A DNA stretch of 64,000 nucleotides from Bog-950 sp044228435. Its GTDB lineage: Bacteria > Bacteroidota > Bacteroidia > Chitinophagales > LD1. Position 1 is the first letter of the stretch. The number at the start of each line of letters is the position of its first letter. The notes under the pieces were generated by a model. The model made no database searches, had not been told where the DNA came from, and saw nothing but the letters and a program-made list of their open reading frames with translations. The DNA lies in NCBI GenBank assembly GCA_044228435.1, contig JBGAUW010000001.1:186001-250000 (forward strand), read 5' to 3'. Shown here in pieces: positions 27,316 through 35,987 of this stretch. A program made the translations under genes and the position numbers.

Positions 27316-28524
27316 TTAAAAACTTAAGCTGTCTAATAAATTTACTGCCAGCGAAGGCTTATTTGAATCACGAAAAACTATGTTCAGTTTATTTTTACTG
27401 GCTTTGGTATCCTTTATAAACTTTTTCATACGGGCAGTAAGCCCCTCTTCTCCTGTTTGGTTAGTTATGTAAAGGGTACGTCCGGCAACGTTTTTATTCA
27501 CTTCGCATATCTTATCTAAAGTTGGCTGGTCGGGGTTTCCATGCTTACCGTTAGCAGATATTACGTAATGGTCGGCAGTTATTTTTTCAAGAAAGTTAGC
27601 CGACATGTTTCTATTACTGCCGTGGTGTGGCATTTTCAAAATATCTACGTGTAACTTACCGTTTTTATCTAACAGCTTACTTTCTTTTAGCCCCGCTAAA
27701 ACATCGTCGCTTCTGGCATCGCCGGTAAGTAAAATGCGTTTGCCCTTATATTCAACCAGGCAAACAATACTCGATAAATTGAAGGGTGAATTATCTGAAT
27801 CGCCCAGGGTTAAAGATGCGAGGGTTATGGTCTTATCCCCTTTTTTCAAAGCAGCCTTAAGGTTTTTATCCCATTCTTTTTGCAGTTCGTTTAAACGCGT
27901 TAAGTTCGGGCTAACTACGGTAATATTTAAACCATCCCACGCCATTTTAGATTTTGGAGTACCGCCCATCACCATCTTTATTTTACCCTTACCCACTTTA
28001 TCAAACTGCGCGTTTACGGGTATAGTAAGCTTGCCGGCCACATCACGCAATTTGCGCCCCTGCCCTGTAGAAGCTATAGCTGCTATTTCATGCTCATCTT
28101 TAGTAAAATTTTTAAGCTTCGGATTTGAGTTTATATCGGCAACCTGTGCCGAGGCTGGCAAGGCAGCAATTGCAGGAATTTGCAGGTTTCCAATTATATC
28201 ATCGAAGGTATTAAACCACATATCTTTAATATCAAACAAAGCATCCTCGTTGTTATATACTGCTTTATCAATATCATTTAACAACGCCAATACACCGTTA
28301 ACATGGTCATCATCCAGATGGCTTACCATTACCATCGAAAGTGGTAATGGATCATCTGCACTTAGCTGTTCTTTCAATTTAAGCAGCCGGGGTTTTAAAA
28401 ATCCCTTGTAAATTCCGGCCGGGCCTCCATCAATAACCAATATGCCGGGGTTAGCTGTTTTGCCAAAATACAGCAGTAAACAATCACCTTCATTTGCTTG
28501 CAGGGCTTCTAATGTAAATACCAT
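27316..28524 (-). CDS. ComEC/Rec2-type MBL-fold metallohydrolase, partner of the protease gene
   Basis: 402 residues, no signal peptide and no membrane segments. The metallo-beta-lactamase fold shows as VSHLDDDHVNG (HxxxDH metal motif, about residues 68-77), RILLTGDARSDD (Asp ligand region) and KMPHHGSNRNM (His-His motif). The last two are typical of the ComEC/Rec2-like branch, many of which act on nucleic acids or small phosphoesters. The enzyme is free-standing and soluble, unlike ComEC itself. It starts 31 bases after the subtilase gene's stop and shares a terminator with it, so the two are almost certainly co-transcribed. Substrate unknown. Confidence 0.85.
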   Translation of the reverse strand: MVFTLEALQANEGDCLLLYFGKTANPGILVIDGGPAGIYKGFLKPRLLKLKEQLSADDPLPLSMVMVSHLDDDHVNGVLALLNDIDKAVYNNEDALFDIKDMWFNTFDDIIGNLQIPAIAALPASAQVADINSNPKLKNFTKDEHEIAAIASTGQGRKLRDVAGKLTIPVNAQFDKVGKGKIKMVMGGTPKSKMAWDGLNITVVSPNLTRLNELQKEWDKNLKAALKKGDKTITLASLTLGDSDNSPFNLSSIVCLVEYKGKRILLTGDARSDDVLAGLKESKLLDKNGKLHVDILKMPHHGSNRNMSANFLEKITADHYVISANGKHGNPDQPTLDKICEVNKNVAGRTLYITNQTGEEGLTARMKKFIKDTKASKNKLNIVFRDSNKPSLAVNLLDSLSF

Positions 28525-28555
28525 AATTTGTGGGGTTTAAAAGTGATATAATTGA

Positions 28556-30301
28556 TTATACAGATTGAATAGCTCTTAGCACATCTACCATACCAGCACC
28601 CTGAAAATACTTTTCGCGACCTAAGTCGGTGGCCGTTGAACATAATACATTCTTTATCCGCCGCGGCTTTCCAATCAATTCGCGATGCTTGGCAAGTAAC
28701 AAAGCCGCTGCGCCCGACACGTGTGGCGCGGCCATAGAAGTACCATCAGAAGTGGCTGTTGCTGCGTCTAACCAACACGATTCTATTTTTTCACCAGGTG
28801 CAACAAGGTCAGGTTTCATTCTGCCATCGCCGGTTGGGCCTTTGCTCGAAAAATATGAAACCCCATAGGTATGCGGACTCATACGATGTGTAGAACCAAC
28901 AGTTATAACCCCATCAGCATTGCCGGGATCAGTAATATTCATCATTCTAAAGCCTTGCTGTTCATCACCTTCGGTTCCCTTGTAAATTGTTTGGCCAAGG
29001 TTACCTGCAGCCGCCACTACCACTATACCGTCCGATACCAATCTTTCGCATAGCACACAAACAGGCGTTTGCCCACAGCCATAGCTCATCACATCATGTA
29101 CCAGCGACAAACTAAGATTTACTCCATGTATTAAAAGATTATCCTTTTTACTGTTAAGCCAGCGTATAAACTGTAAGGCAGCCAGTATATTAAACTCGTT
29201 GCCTTCGCCGTCCTCACCAAATACCCGCAGGTCGTACAAATCTATTCCGGGGCACATGCCAATAAGCGACTCTGTAGTTGACGTTTCCGGCGCATTGGCG
29301 CCTATTATTCCGGCAACATGGCTGCCATGGCCATGCACAGGCGGCACATATTGACGCACATTATGCGCAATTTTCAATATTGGTGCCAATACATCCCAAT
29401 CCAACATACGACCCGACTTTAGCATGCGCTGAACATCTCTTAACCTGTCGTGTATATCTTTATCCGATAGCTTTTTATCTGAAGTATCGCTAGATGTGCG
29501 CTTGGCAATGTTCATGGCACTATCTACTTCTTCATTATCACTCATCTTTGCCAGCAAATCTGTAAACCTGGTAAAATCATAAGTAGCTACAACACGTGTA
29601 TTATTGGAATTTGCGTTATCAACTGTGCCTAACGCAGTCGCGTATGGTTTACCTGTTTGTGGATTGTTTTTTCTAAACGCAGGGTGGCGTGCATCAATAC
29701 CAGAATCTATTATAGCCCAGGCTATACCAGCACCGTCGATATCAAAAACCCGTCTGCTTGCATCGGCTTTGGTTGCCGGCACGGAATTAGAAATACAAAT
29801 TTTTGCCGTTCGGTTTTTGTTTACCGACCATAACAAGGGTTTGCTTTGCAGCTTATTTGCTTTACGTATTACCAACAATTTTTTACCTGCATCGCCATAA
29901 AACACATCCAACAATGCCCTCAGCCATACTAAGTCATCAGTGGCCTCTCCCTTTTTTGTAAACAAGTACCGTTGCCACCAGCGAGTTAGAGGAAGCACCA
30001 CGTTAATTAATTCGGTAAGGGTTAGAGATGCCGAAACAGACTCCCCGGTACTAGCCAGTTTAAACTCTGTGCGTGTAGAATTGCTTACAGCCACTAAGCG
30101 GTCGTATAAGGCCTTCAGAAGTTCATGCGCGGAAGATTTCCTATCTGGGGTAAGTATTATCGAAACCCGATGTGTTTTTATCGTTTTAATATTGTCGAAA
30201 TATTCAAGCCATACTTCGGGGTAAATGGGCGAATCCTGGGTGAACCGCTTGTTCTTTCCGTGCCAACCAAAAATAAGGGCTAAAAACTCTTTCTTCTCCA
30301 T
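28556..30301 (-). CDS. Cytoplasmic S8 (subtilisin-like) serine protease with N-terminal extension
   Basis: 581 residues. The full catalytic set is visible: Asp199 in AIIDSGID, His325 in HGHGSHVAG, oxyanion Asn434 in AAAGNLG and Ser522 in DGTSMAAPHVSGAAALL, so it should be active. There is no signal peptide, which is unusual for a subtilase and points to an intracellular role. Residues 1-180 form an extension I do not recognise; a further polar, probably helical insert of about 100 residues separates Asp from His (about 215-320). An MBL-fold hydrolase gene follows at 31 bases. A perfect palindrome lies about 53 bases upstream of the start (30354). Pairs of an intracellular peptidase with a hydrolase occur in bacterial conflict systems; that role here is inference. 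Confidence 0.88.
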   Translation of the reverse strand: MEKKEFLALIFGWHGKNKRFTQDSPIYPEVWLEYFDNIKTIKTHRVSIILTPDRKSSAHELLKALYDRLVAVSNSTRTEFKLASTGESVSASLTLTELINVVLPLTRWWQRYLFTKKGEATDDLVWLRALLDVFYGDAGKKLLVIRKANKLQSKPLLWSVNKNRTAKICISNSVPATKADASRRVFDIDGAGIAWAIIDSGIDARHPAFRKNNPQTGKPYATALGTVDNANSNNTRVVATYDFTRFTDLLAKMSDNEEVDSAMNIAKRTSSDTSDKKLSDKDIHDRLRDVQRMLKSGRMLDWDVLAPILKIAHNVRQYVPPVHGHGSHVAGIIGANAPETSTTESLIGMCPGIDLYDLRVFGEDGEGNEFNILAALQFIRWLNSKKDNLLIHGVNLSLSLVHDVMSYGCGQTPVCVLCERLVSDGIVVVAAAGNLGQTIYKGTEGDEQQGFRMMNITDPGNADGVITVGSTHRMSPHTYGVSYFSSKGPTGDGRMKPDLVAPGEKIESCWLDAATATSDGTSMAAPHVSGAAALLLAKHRELIGKPRRIKNVLCSTATDLGREKYFQGAGMVDVLRAIQSV

Positions 30302-30353
30302 GGGTAATATTTTTAAACTGATGCTAAATTTAAGTAAGCATTATTAATCAACG

Positions 30354-30368
30354 TCACCGAATCGGTGA
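30354..30368. promoter_or_regulatory. Perfect palindrome upstream of the protease/MBL operon
   Basis: TCACCGA-A-TCGGTGA, a 15-base perfect inverted repeat 53 bases upstream of the protease start codon. It has no T-run, so an operator is more likely than a terminator. The rest of 30302-30570 shows no gene. Confidence 0.4.
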
Positions 30369-30570
30369 GATTTAATAAAAACTAAAAATTGCTGTGTTGA
30401 TTAACTAAAAAATAAAAGGCACTCAATACTTGATCACCACTCATTTAAACTCCTGCTACTTAAGAAACTTCAGCTGCTACAGTTATAGTTTAGTAATCAA
30501 GGAGCCTCTGTCCTATTTCCAAAATTGAATAAATTCATACTTTGCAATGTGAATTTAAAATCAACCACAC

Positions 30571-32259
30571 ATGATTAAAACATTAACTAAACTCGCTTTA
30601 CTGCTGGTAATGCTAAGTTGCGCCACCGGCCTTACACAGGCCCAATCCATTCTCCGCGGTCCTTATTTGCAAAGCCCGGGCCCCAATAGTATAATAGTGC
30701 GCTGGCGCACCGATAGCCTTACCAGCAGCCGCGTAACCTACGGCACTACGCAGGGGGCTACCACTTTTACCGCCGATAGCGCTACCCTTACTACCGAGCA
30801 CCGTGTGTTGCTAAAGGGCCTTACACCTTTAACTAAATATTACTACAGCGTTGGCACTACCAGCCAGCAACTGCGCGGCAACGACCCCCTGCTGTACTTT
30901 ACTACTGCCCCCGATAGCAATTCGCATACACCCATACGGGTATGGACCATTGGCGACTTTGGCCACGGCAACACAGGTGAAAGGGATGTAAGAAATTCGT
31001 ATTACGCCTATGCCGCTAACAAGCCTGCTAACTTTCAGCTTTGGGTGGGCGATAATGCTTACCAGGATGGCACCGACCAGGAGTTTCAGGATAAGGTGTT
31101 TGATACTGTAAACTGCTATGGTAACACGTTTTTGAACCTGCCCTTTGTATCTACCAGCGGCAACCACGATTATAACAGCATTTGCCCCTGGCAGCCCAGC
31201 CTTTGCGGAACAGACCCCGATTTACATACAGGCCCTTACCTGAACATTATAGACCCGCCAACAGAAGGCGAATTAGGTGGTGTGGCATCGCACCGCAAGC
31301 TGTTTTACAGTATGGATTACGGCGATGTGCACTTTGTAATATTAAACAGCGAGCTGGGCTCATTTAACGCTGCTTACAACTGGTCGGGGGTGTTAAACAA
31401 CGATACGGCCTTTACCTCGCCCATGCTGGAATGGCTAAAGGCCGACCTGGCAGCCACCACTAAAAAATGGAAGGTAGCCGTTTGGCACCAATGCCCTTAT
31501 AGCGCACAGGATAACTTTACCGATAACGGGGTGCAGATATTTTGCATAGCTACCCGCAAGCACTTTAACCCGATAATTGAAAAATACGGGGTAGACCTGG
31601 TGCTTACCGGGCACGACCACAATTACCAGCGCAGCTACCTTATAAACGGACTTTATGACAATAAAAGCACATTTACTCCGCAAATGATGATTAACGGCGG
31701 CTCGGGTGCCGAAAATTTGGGCGAGGAATATGTAAAATACACCTATGGCCCAACCGCCGGCAAAGGCACTGTATACGTAATAGCAGGTAACGGCAGCGAG
31801 GGTAACAGCCCAAGCAGCTTTGACCACCCGGCCATATTTTACGGGCATACCTGCGATACCTGCTACGGATCGTTTATATTAGATATAGACGGTGACCGGC
31901 TGGATGGACGCTATTTAACCAGCAAAGGGCAGATTTTAGACCACTTTACCATGCGTAAAGAGACCGGAACTGGCATTACGGAAGAAAACGCCGCATTCGA
32001 CCATTTTTACGTTTACCCCAATCCTTTCCACGAACAAACATCGGTGGGGTATACGGTAAACAGCAAATGCCCCGTAACTATTGATGTGCTTGACGCCGCC
32101 GGCAGGGTGGTTTATAATTACAAAGCCGGCATGAAAGAGCCCGGAGCCTACCAGGCATTTTTAGATTTAGACAGGCCCAACATCTCTGCAGGTTCCTACC
32201 TAATTCGCCTGGATTGCGGCGGAGTTATAAAATACCGCAAGGTGGTTAGAACAGAATAA
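30571..32259 (+). CDS. Secreted purple-acid-phosphatase-like metallophosphoesterase with T9SS tail
   Basis: 562 residues. A signal peptide (about 1-24, ending TQAQ) precedes a fibronectin-like N-terminal domain of the purple acid phosphatase type (ILRGPYLQSPGPNSIIVRWRTD). The metallophosphatase core follows, with GDFGHGN, WVGDNAYQDG, STSGNHDYNS and GHDHNYQRS, giving the two-metal ligand set (Asp, Asp/Tyr, Asn-His, His, His-x-His). The last 80 residues (FYVYPNPFHEQTSVGY...) are a T9SS type A sorting domain, so it should be exported across the outer membrane. It probably releases phosphate from organic esters outside the cell. The gene stands alone and ends in a strong terminator. Confidence 0.9.
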   Translation: MIKTLTKLALLLVMLSCATGLTQAQSILRGPYLQSPGPNSIIVRWRTDSLTSSRVTYGTTQGATTFTADSATLTTEHRVLLKGLTPLTKYYYSVGTTSQQLRGNDPLLYFTTAPDSNSHTPIRVWTIGDFGHGNTGERDVRNSYYAYAANKPANFQLWVGDNAYQDGTDQEFQDKVFDTVNCYGNTFLNLPFVSTSGNHDYNSICPWQPSLCGTDPDLHTGPYLNIIDPPTEGELGGVASHRKLFYSMDYGDVHFVILNSELGSFNAAYNWSGVLNNDTAFTSPMLEWLKADLAATTKKWKVAVWHQCPYSAQDNFTDNGVQIFCIATRKHFNPIIEKYGVDLVLTGHDHNYQRSYLINGLYDNKSTFTPQMMINGGSGAENLGEEYVKYTYGPTAGKGTVYVIAGNGSEGNSPSSFDHPAIFYGHTCDTCYGSFILDIDGDRLDGRYLTSKGQILDHFTMRKETGTGITEENAAFDHFYVYPNPFHEQTSVGYTVNSKCPVTIDVLDAAGRVVYNYKAGMKEPGAYQAFLDLDRPNISAGSYLIRLDCGGVIKYRKVVRTE

Positions 32260-32293
32260 GGCGTTAACAGTCAGTAAATTATGCAAATAAAAT

Positions 32294-32319
32294 GGCCGGA
32301 CAATCGTCTGGCCTTTTTT
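32294..32319 (+). terminator. Terminator of the phosphatase gene
   Basis: GGCCGGAC-AATC-GTCTGGCC, one G-T pair, followed by six T, 35 bases after the stop codon. Confidence 0.85.
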
Positions 32320-32480
32320 ATGTAATTATCTAATCATCAATTATTTAAACAATAATAACCTACAGAATAAGTCCCTGATAATGGAGTTAAAAAAAATACG
32401 GATGATTGAAAAAACCACATTGGGCTTTATGCATTTCAAATTGGTTTTTTTATAATTACTTTGGCTTTCTTAAAAGCCAG

Positions 32481-32632
32481 TTTGCACTTTTAGCAAATAA
32501 CCTTTAACTGGGATAGTTTGAGTTATTTATACTTCAGTTTGCACTTTTAAAAGTATGTTTTGGCTTACTCACTTTTTTATACACAACTGTGCAAAGAAGA
32601 TGGTAATACATCAATCTATACTTTGCACTTTT
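32481..32632 (+). promoter_or_regulatory. Three copies of TTTGCACTTTT upstream of the XRE-type regulator gene
   Basis: TTTGCACTTTT occurs at 32481-32491, 32538-32548 and 32622-32632; the first two extend to CAGTTTGCACTTTTA. The third, in the context TATACTTTGCAC, lies 40 bases before the ATG and may overlap a variant -7 box. These may be binding sites for the regulator encoded next. The rest of the 412-base gap (32260-32671) shows only the terminator at 32294. Confidence 0.5.
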
Positions 32633-32671
32633 GGCACGGACAGAGAGTAAACCTTTCAAAAACTAACAACC

Positions 32672-33055
32672 ATGGTGCAATTAAACCTGCTGCGTATTTT
32701 TAAAGCGCGCGGCATAGACCAGCCTTACAAATTTTTGGTGCGTAGCGGATTTGTTCCGTTTACAGCACATAAGTACAAAAACGGTAAGGTGGAGCATATA
32801 CGACTTGACCACATAGAAAAACTGTGTGTAGCACTAAATTGTACACCCAACGATATTTTTGAATGGACGCCCGACGACCTGCTGGACGACCGCGATAACC
32901 ACCCTTTACAAAAAATACGCACCCGCCAAAAACAAGCCAGCCTGAACCAGTTGCTTTCTACCATGCCCCTGGAAAAGCTTGAAGAGATTGAAAAAATGCT
33001 GGCTGCCAATGCTCAACCTGCAGGAGCCACCAAACCTGCTGGAGAATTATTCTAA
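32672..33055 (+). CDS. XRE-family (Cro/CI-type) helix-turn-helix regulator
   Basis: 127 residues. Residues 1-66 match the short helix-turn-helix form common in Bacteroidota: LLRIFKARGI, KFLVRSGFVPFTAHKYKNGKVEHIRL, then DHIEKLCVALNCTPNDIFEWTPDD, the usual end of an XRE domain. The remaining 60 residues are charged and helical (LNQLLSTMPLEKLEEIEKMLAA) and may mediate dimers. The gene stands alone, with three repeated TTTGCACTTTT elements upstream that could be autoregulatory sites. Targets are unknown. Confidence 0.85.
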   Translation: MVQLNLLRIFKARGIDQPYKFLVRSGFVPFTAHKYKNGKVEHIRLDHIEKLCVALNCTPNDIFEWTPDDLLDDRDNHPLQKIRTRQKQASLNQLLSTMPLEKLEEIEKMLAANAQPAGATKPAGELF

Positions 33056-33158
33056 ATACGCTTTTTTATAAAAACTGCCCTGGCATTCATTTATTGAAAT
33101 GCTTACCTCTTTTAATGCGTTAAAATATTTTTAATTTGCCCCACCTTAAAAAAGCAGA

Positions 33159-34139
33159 ATGAAAGAGTTGGTGATTAAACTGTTGAAAGTGTTGGGCCTG
33201 TATAAACTAAACGAGGTACCGCAGTATATAAAAGCAAAGTTTTTATACCTGGATAAAGCCAACGCCGAAAAGCTGGATAAGGGAGTAAAAGAATACTTTA
33301 AAACCGACCTGAACGCAGAAGACATTGAAGAAAACCTTACCTCGCATAATTTCGGGCGTTTAGAAAACTTCCGTAGCCGCCACATTTACTTTTTAGATAA
33401 GCTGATTGGCTTAAAGGGTAAAAAGGTGTTAGAAATTGGCTGCGGAACCGGCTCCTCTTCTATCGCCCTGGCTGAGCAAGAGGCAACCGTTTATGGATTG
33501 GATGTAGATGACAAAAGCCTGATACTTGCTAAAGAGCGCACCGAACTTTACGGCCTTACCGATAAAATAGAACTTAAGAAGGGCAACGCCACCGAAATAG
33601 ACCAAATTTACCAACACGATTTTTTTGATATCGTAATCTTTTTTGCATCGATAGAGCACATGACCTACGATGAGCGCATAGACTCGCTTAAAGCAGCCTG
33701 GAAGGTTTTAAAAAAGGGTGGAGCCCTTTGCATTTTAGGAACCCCTAACCGCCTTTGGATGTTTGACTCGCATACCAGTTACCTGCCTTTTTACGATTGG
33801 CTGCCAGATGAATTGGCTTACAAATACACCCAATTCAGCACCCGCCAGTATTTCAATAAACTATACAAACGAGATTTTAATGCCACCCGCGAAGAGTTTG
33901 CCCGCTGGGGCCGTGGGGTTAGTTACCACGAACTGGAACTGGCCATTAAACATATAACCGAAATACCGGTAATTGGCGATTTACATTCGTTTGAAAGACC
34001 TAAAACTCTTATACAAAAGTTGGCTTATAAGCGCACCGACGAGTATAAATACAAACAGATACTCGCCAACCAGGGCCCTAAAGGATTAGATATGGGCTTT
34101 TACGAATACTACCTGGATATAGCGGTTAGGAAAACCTAA
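33159..34139 (+). CDS. Class I SAM-dependent methyltransferase
   Basis: 326 residues. Motif I, KKVLEIGCGTGSSSIALAEQ (about residues 90-109), and the acidic motif II VYGLDVDDKSLILAKER define the Rossmann-type methyltransferase fold. DFFDIVIFFASIEHMTYDERIDSLKAAWKVLKKGGALCILGTPNRLW carries motifs post-II and III. The first 80 residues are a helical lead-in, and the last 100 are specific to an unknown subgroup. The substrate cannot be named; small molecules, lipids or sugars are all possible. There is no operon partner: the downstream HD gene is separated by 165 bases with a hairpin. Confidence 0.85.
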   Translation: MKELVIKLLKVLGLYKLNEVPQYIKAKFLYLDKANAEKLDKGVKEYFKTDLNAEDIEENLTSHNFGRLENFRSRHIYFLDKLIGLKGKKVLEIGCGTGSSSIALAEQEATVYGLDVDDKSLILAKERTELYGLTDKIELKKGNATEIDQIYQHDFFDIVIFFASIEHMTYDERIDSLKAAWKVLKKGGALCILGTPNRLWMFDSHTSYLPFYDWLPDELAYKYTQFSTRQYFNKLYKRDFNATREEFARWGRGVSYHELELAIKHITEIPVIGDLHSFERPKTLIQKLAYKRTDEYKYKQILANQGPKGLDMGFYEYYLDIAVRKT

Positions 34140-34186
34140 ATGCGTTCGCCACTAATTGCACCAATTAAAGACAGAATTTAAAATCC

Positions 34187-34230
34187 AACAGCCGATAAGC
34201 AAATTGGTTTTGACAATACTATTGGCTGTT
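34187..34230 (+). terminator. Hairpin after the methyltransferase gene
   Basis: AACAGCCGATA pairs with TATTGGCTGTT (one G-U pair), with a long 22-base loop and no T-run, so terminator activity is only possible. Confidence 0.4.
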
Positions 34231-34238
34231 ATGTATTC

Positions 34239-34290
34239 AATTCGTAGTATTCGTGCAATTCGTGGCTAACCGCGGTTTGCATTTCGTGGC
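34239..34290. repeat. Word-like repeats just before the HD-domain gene
   Basis: AATTCGTAGTATTCGTGCAATTCGTGGC is followed 14 bases later by ATTTCGTGGC. The TTCGTG word occurs three times in 45 bases, ending 15 bases before the next start codon. Confidence 0.4.
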
Positions 34291-34304
34291 TATATTCGCG
34301 CCGC

Positions 34305-35531
34305 ATGAATAAGCGCAAAATATTTAACGACCCCGTGCACGGCTTTATCACCATTCCGCACGAGCTGATTTTTGATATTATAGAACACCCTTACTTTCAG
34401 CGTCTGCGTCGCATAAAGCAACTGGCCCTTAGCGACTATGTTTACCCAGGCGCTATACATACGCGTTTCCATCACGCCCTTGGGGCCTTTCATTTAATGC
34501 GCAAAGCGCTTAGCATACTAAAACTTAAGGGCAGTAAGATTACCGAAGCCGAAGAACTGGGGGCCGAAATTGCCATTTTACTGCATGATATTGGCCATGG
34601 CCCTTTTAGCCACACGCTGGAAAAATGCCTGATAGCGGGTGTGCATCACGAAGATATTTCGAAGATATACCTGAACCGCCTGAACAAACACTTTAAAGGT
34701 AAGCTTAGCCTGGCTATTCAAATATTTGAAGGCACCTATAAAAAGAAGTTTTTGCACCAGTTGGTAAGCTCGCAGTTGGATGTAGACCGGCTGGATTACT
34801 TAACCCGCGATGCCTTTTTTACCGGGGTTAATGAGGGCGCCATATCGTACGAGCGGATTATAGAAATGATGACCGTGCGCAACGATGAACTAGTGGTGGA
34901 ACAAAAGGGTATCTATTCAATTGAAAGCTTTATTACGGCCCGCCGGCTGATGTATTGGCAGGTGTACCTGCATAAAACCGTGCTGTGCGCCGAACAGATG
35001 GTGGTAAAGGCTATTGAGCGTGCCAAATACCTGGTAGAAAAAGGCGAACAATTAGAAGCCACTGCTGCCTTTGCTTACTTTTTAAAGCACAAAGTAACCT
35101 TAAAGGATTTTGAGCAGGGCGATAAGGTAATTAAGCTTTATTCGCAGTTAGACGACATTGACATTTTTTCGGCGTTTAAGCACTGGCAATATCATAACGA
35201 TAAAGTGCTTAGCCTGCTTTGCACCTCTATTTTAGAGCGCCGCTTATTTAAAACCGAAACCAGCAAAGAAGAGTTTGATGCAAAGGAAATAGAAGCGCTT
35301 ACCAAACGCGCCATGGCTACGTTTAAAATTAGCAAGCAGGAGGCCGCCTACCTGGTGTTTTCTGACACCACTTCTAACCACGCCTATAATCCGGATGAGG
35401 ACAGCATTAAAATCATTATTGGCAAAAATAAGCTGGTAGATATTACCAAAGCCAGCGATCAGCTAAACATTTCGGTACTATCGGAACCTGTAACCAAGCA
35501 TTACCTTTTCTATCCCAAAAACTTAGCGTAA
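34305..35531 (+). CDS. HD-superfamily phosphohydrolase (SAMHD1/dGTPase-like)
   Basis: 408 residues. The H...HD...D metal motif is present: TRFHHALGAFHLM (His), LLHDIGHGPFSHTLE (His-Asp) and VSSQLDVDRLDYLTRDAF (Asp). The N-terminus KRKIFNDPVHGFITIPHELIFDIIEHPYFQRLRRIKQL is typical of a conserved bacterial group related to SAMHD1 and dGTPases. These enzymes are expected to act on nucleotides, but the substrate of this group is not settled. There is no signal peptide. A toxin-antitoxin pair begins only 9 bases downstream on the same strand, so readthrough into it is likely. Confidence 0.88.
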   Translation: MNKRKIFNDPVHGFITIPHELIFDIIEHPYFQRLRRIKQLALSDYVYPGAIHTRFHHALGAFHLMRKALSILKLKGSKITEAEELGAEIAILLHDIGHGPFSHTLEKCLIAGVHHEDISKIYLNRLNKHFKGKLSLAIQIFEGTYKKKFLHQLVSSQLDVDRLDYLTRDAFFTGVNEGAISYERIIEMMTVRNDELVVEQKGIYSIESFITARRLMYWQVYLHKTVLCAEQMVVKAIERAKYLVEKGEQLEATAAFAYFLKHKVTLKDFEQGDKVIKLYSQLDDIDIFSAFKHWQYHNDKVLSLLCTSILERRLFKTETSKEEFDAKEIEALTKRAMATFKISKQEAAYLVFSDTTSNHAYNPDEDSIKIIIGKNKLVDITKASDQLNISVLSEPVTKHYLFYPKNLA

Positions 35532-35540
35532 ATTTGAGAT

Positions 35541-35987
35541 ATGGAAAAAGTAACCTTCACTTCAAAGTCTAAGCAAAAAATCAACCTCTTAATTCAAGTT
35601 GCCAAGGAAATGGGTATTAAGTCTAGCCGAGAGTATGAAATTGCCGATGAAGAAATGGGTATCCCAGGAGCTAAATTCACAGAGGAGCAATTTGATAAAT
35701 GGTTGGCAAAGGATGATGGTGATGCTGAATATACAACTGAACAAGTGCTTAAGCATGTGAAGGTAAACCTTGCAAAAAAACGTAAGGAAATAAAGAGCAA
35801 AAAAGAGCGCGAAATTACGGATGAGGAAATGGCTGTGCCTGGAAGCAAACCAACAAAAAAACAGATTGAAGCTTGGTTGGCCAAAGATGATGGAAAAAGT
35901 TATTCTGCCGAGGACGCTTTTGCTATGGTAAGAGAGGAACTGGTTAAATATCGTAAGAATAAAAATAAACATGCTGGTAATAATTAA
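35541..35987 (+). CDS. Putative antitoxin with an internally duplicated domain
   Basis: 148 residues, very charged. After an N-terminal segment (MEKVTFTSKSKQKINLLIQVAKEMGI) reminiscent of Bacteroidota antitoxins, the same module occurs twice: REYEIADEEMGIPGAKF.. at about 30-79 and REITDEEMAVPGSKP.. at about 90-138. Both contain DEEM-(G/A)-(I/V)-PG, W-LAKDDG and a final helix. The offset is 174 bases (58 residues). The gene overlaps the following RelE/ParE-like gene by 17 bases, the usual antitoxin-toxin order. Base use is more AT-rich than in its neighbours, which suggests recent acquisition. The antitoxin call rests on context and on the toxin partner, not on a recognised family. Confidence 0.65.
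   Translation: MEKVTFTSKSKQKINLLIQVAKEMGIKSSREYEIADEEMGIPGAKFTEEQFDKWLAKDDGDAEYTTEQVLKHVKVNLAKKRKEIKSKKEREITDEEMAVPGSKPTKKQIEAWLAKDDGKSYSAEDAFAMVREELVKYRKNKNKHAGNN

Noticed and set aside
27605..28411. 268-codon open frame opposite the MBL-fold gene
   Set aside because: The minus-strand gene has complete MBL motifs; the plus-strand product has no recognisable domain and no promoter.
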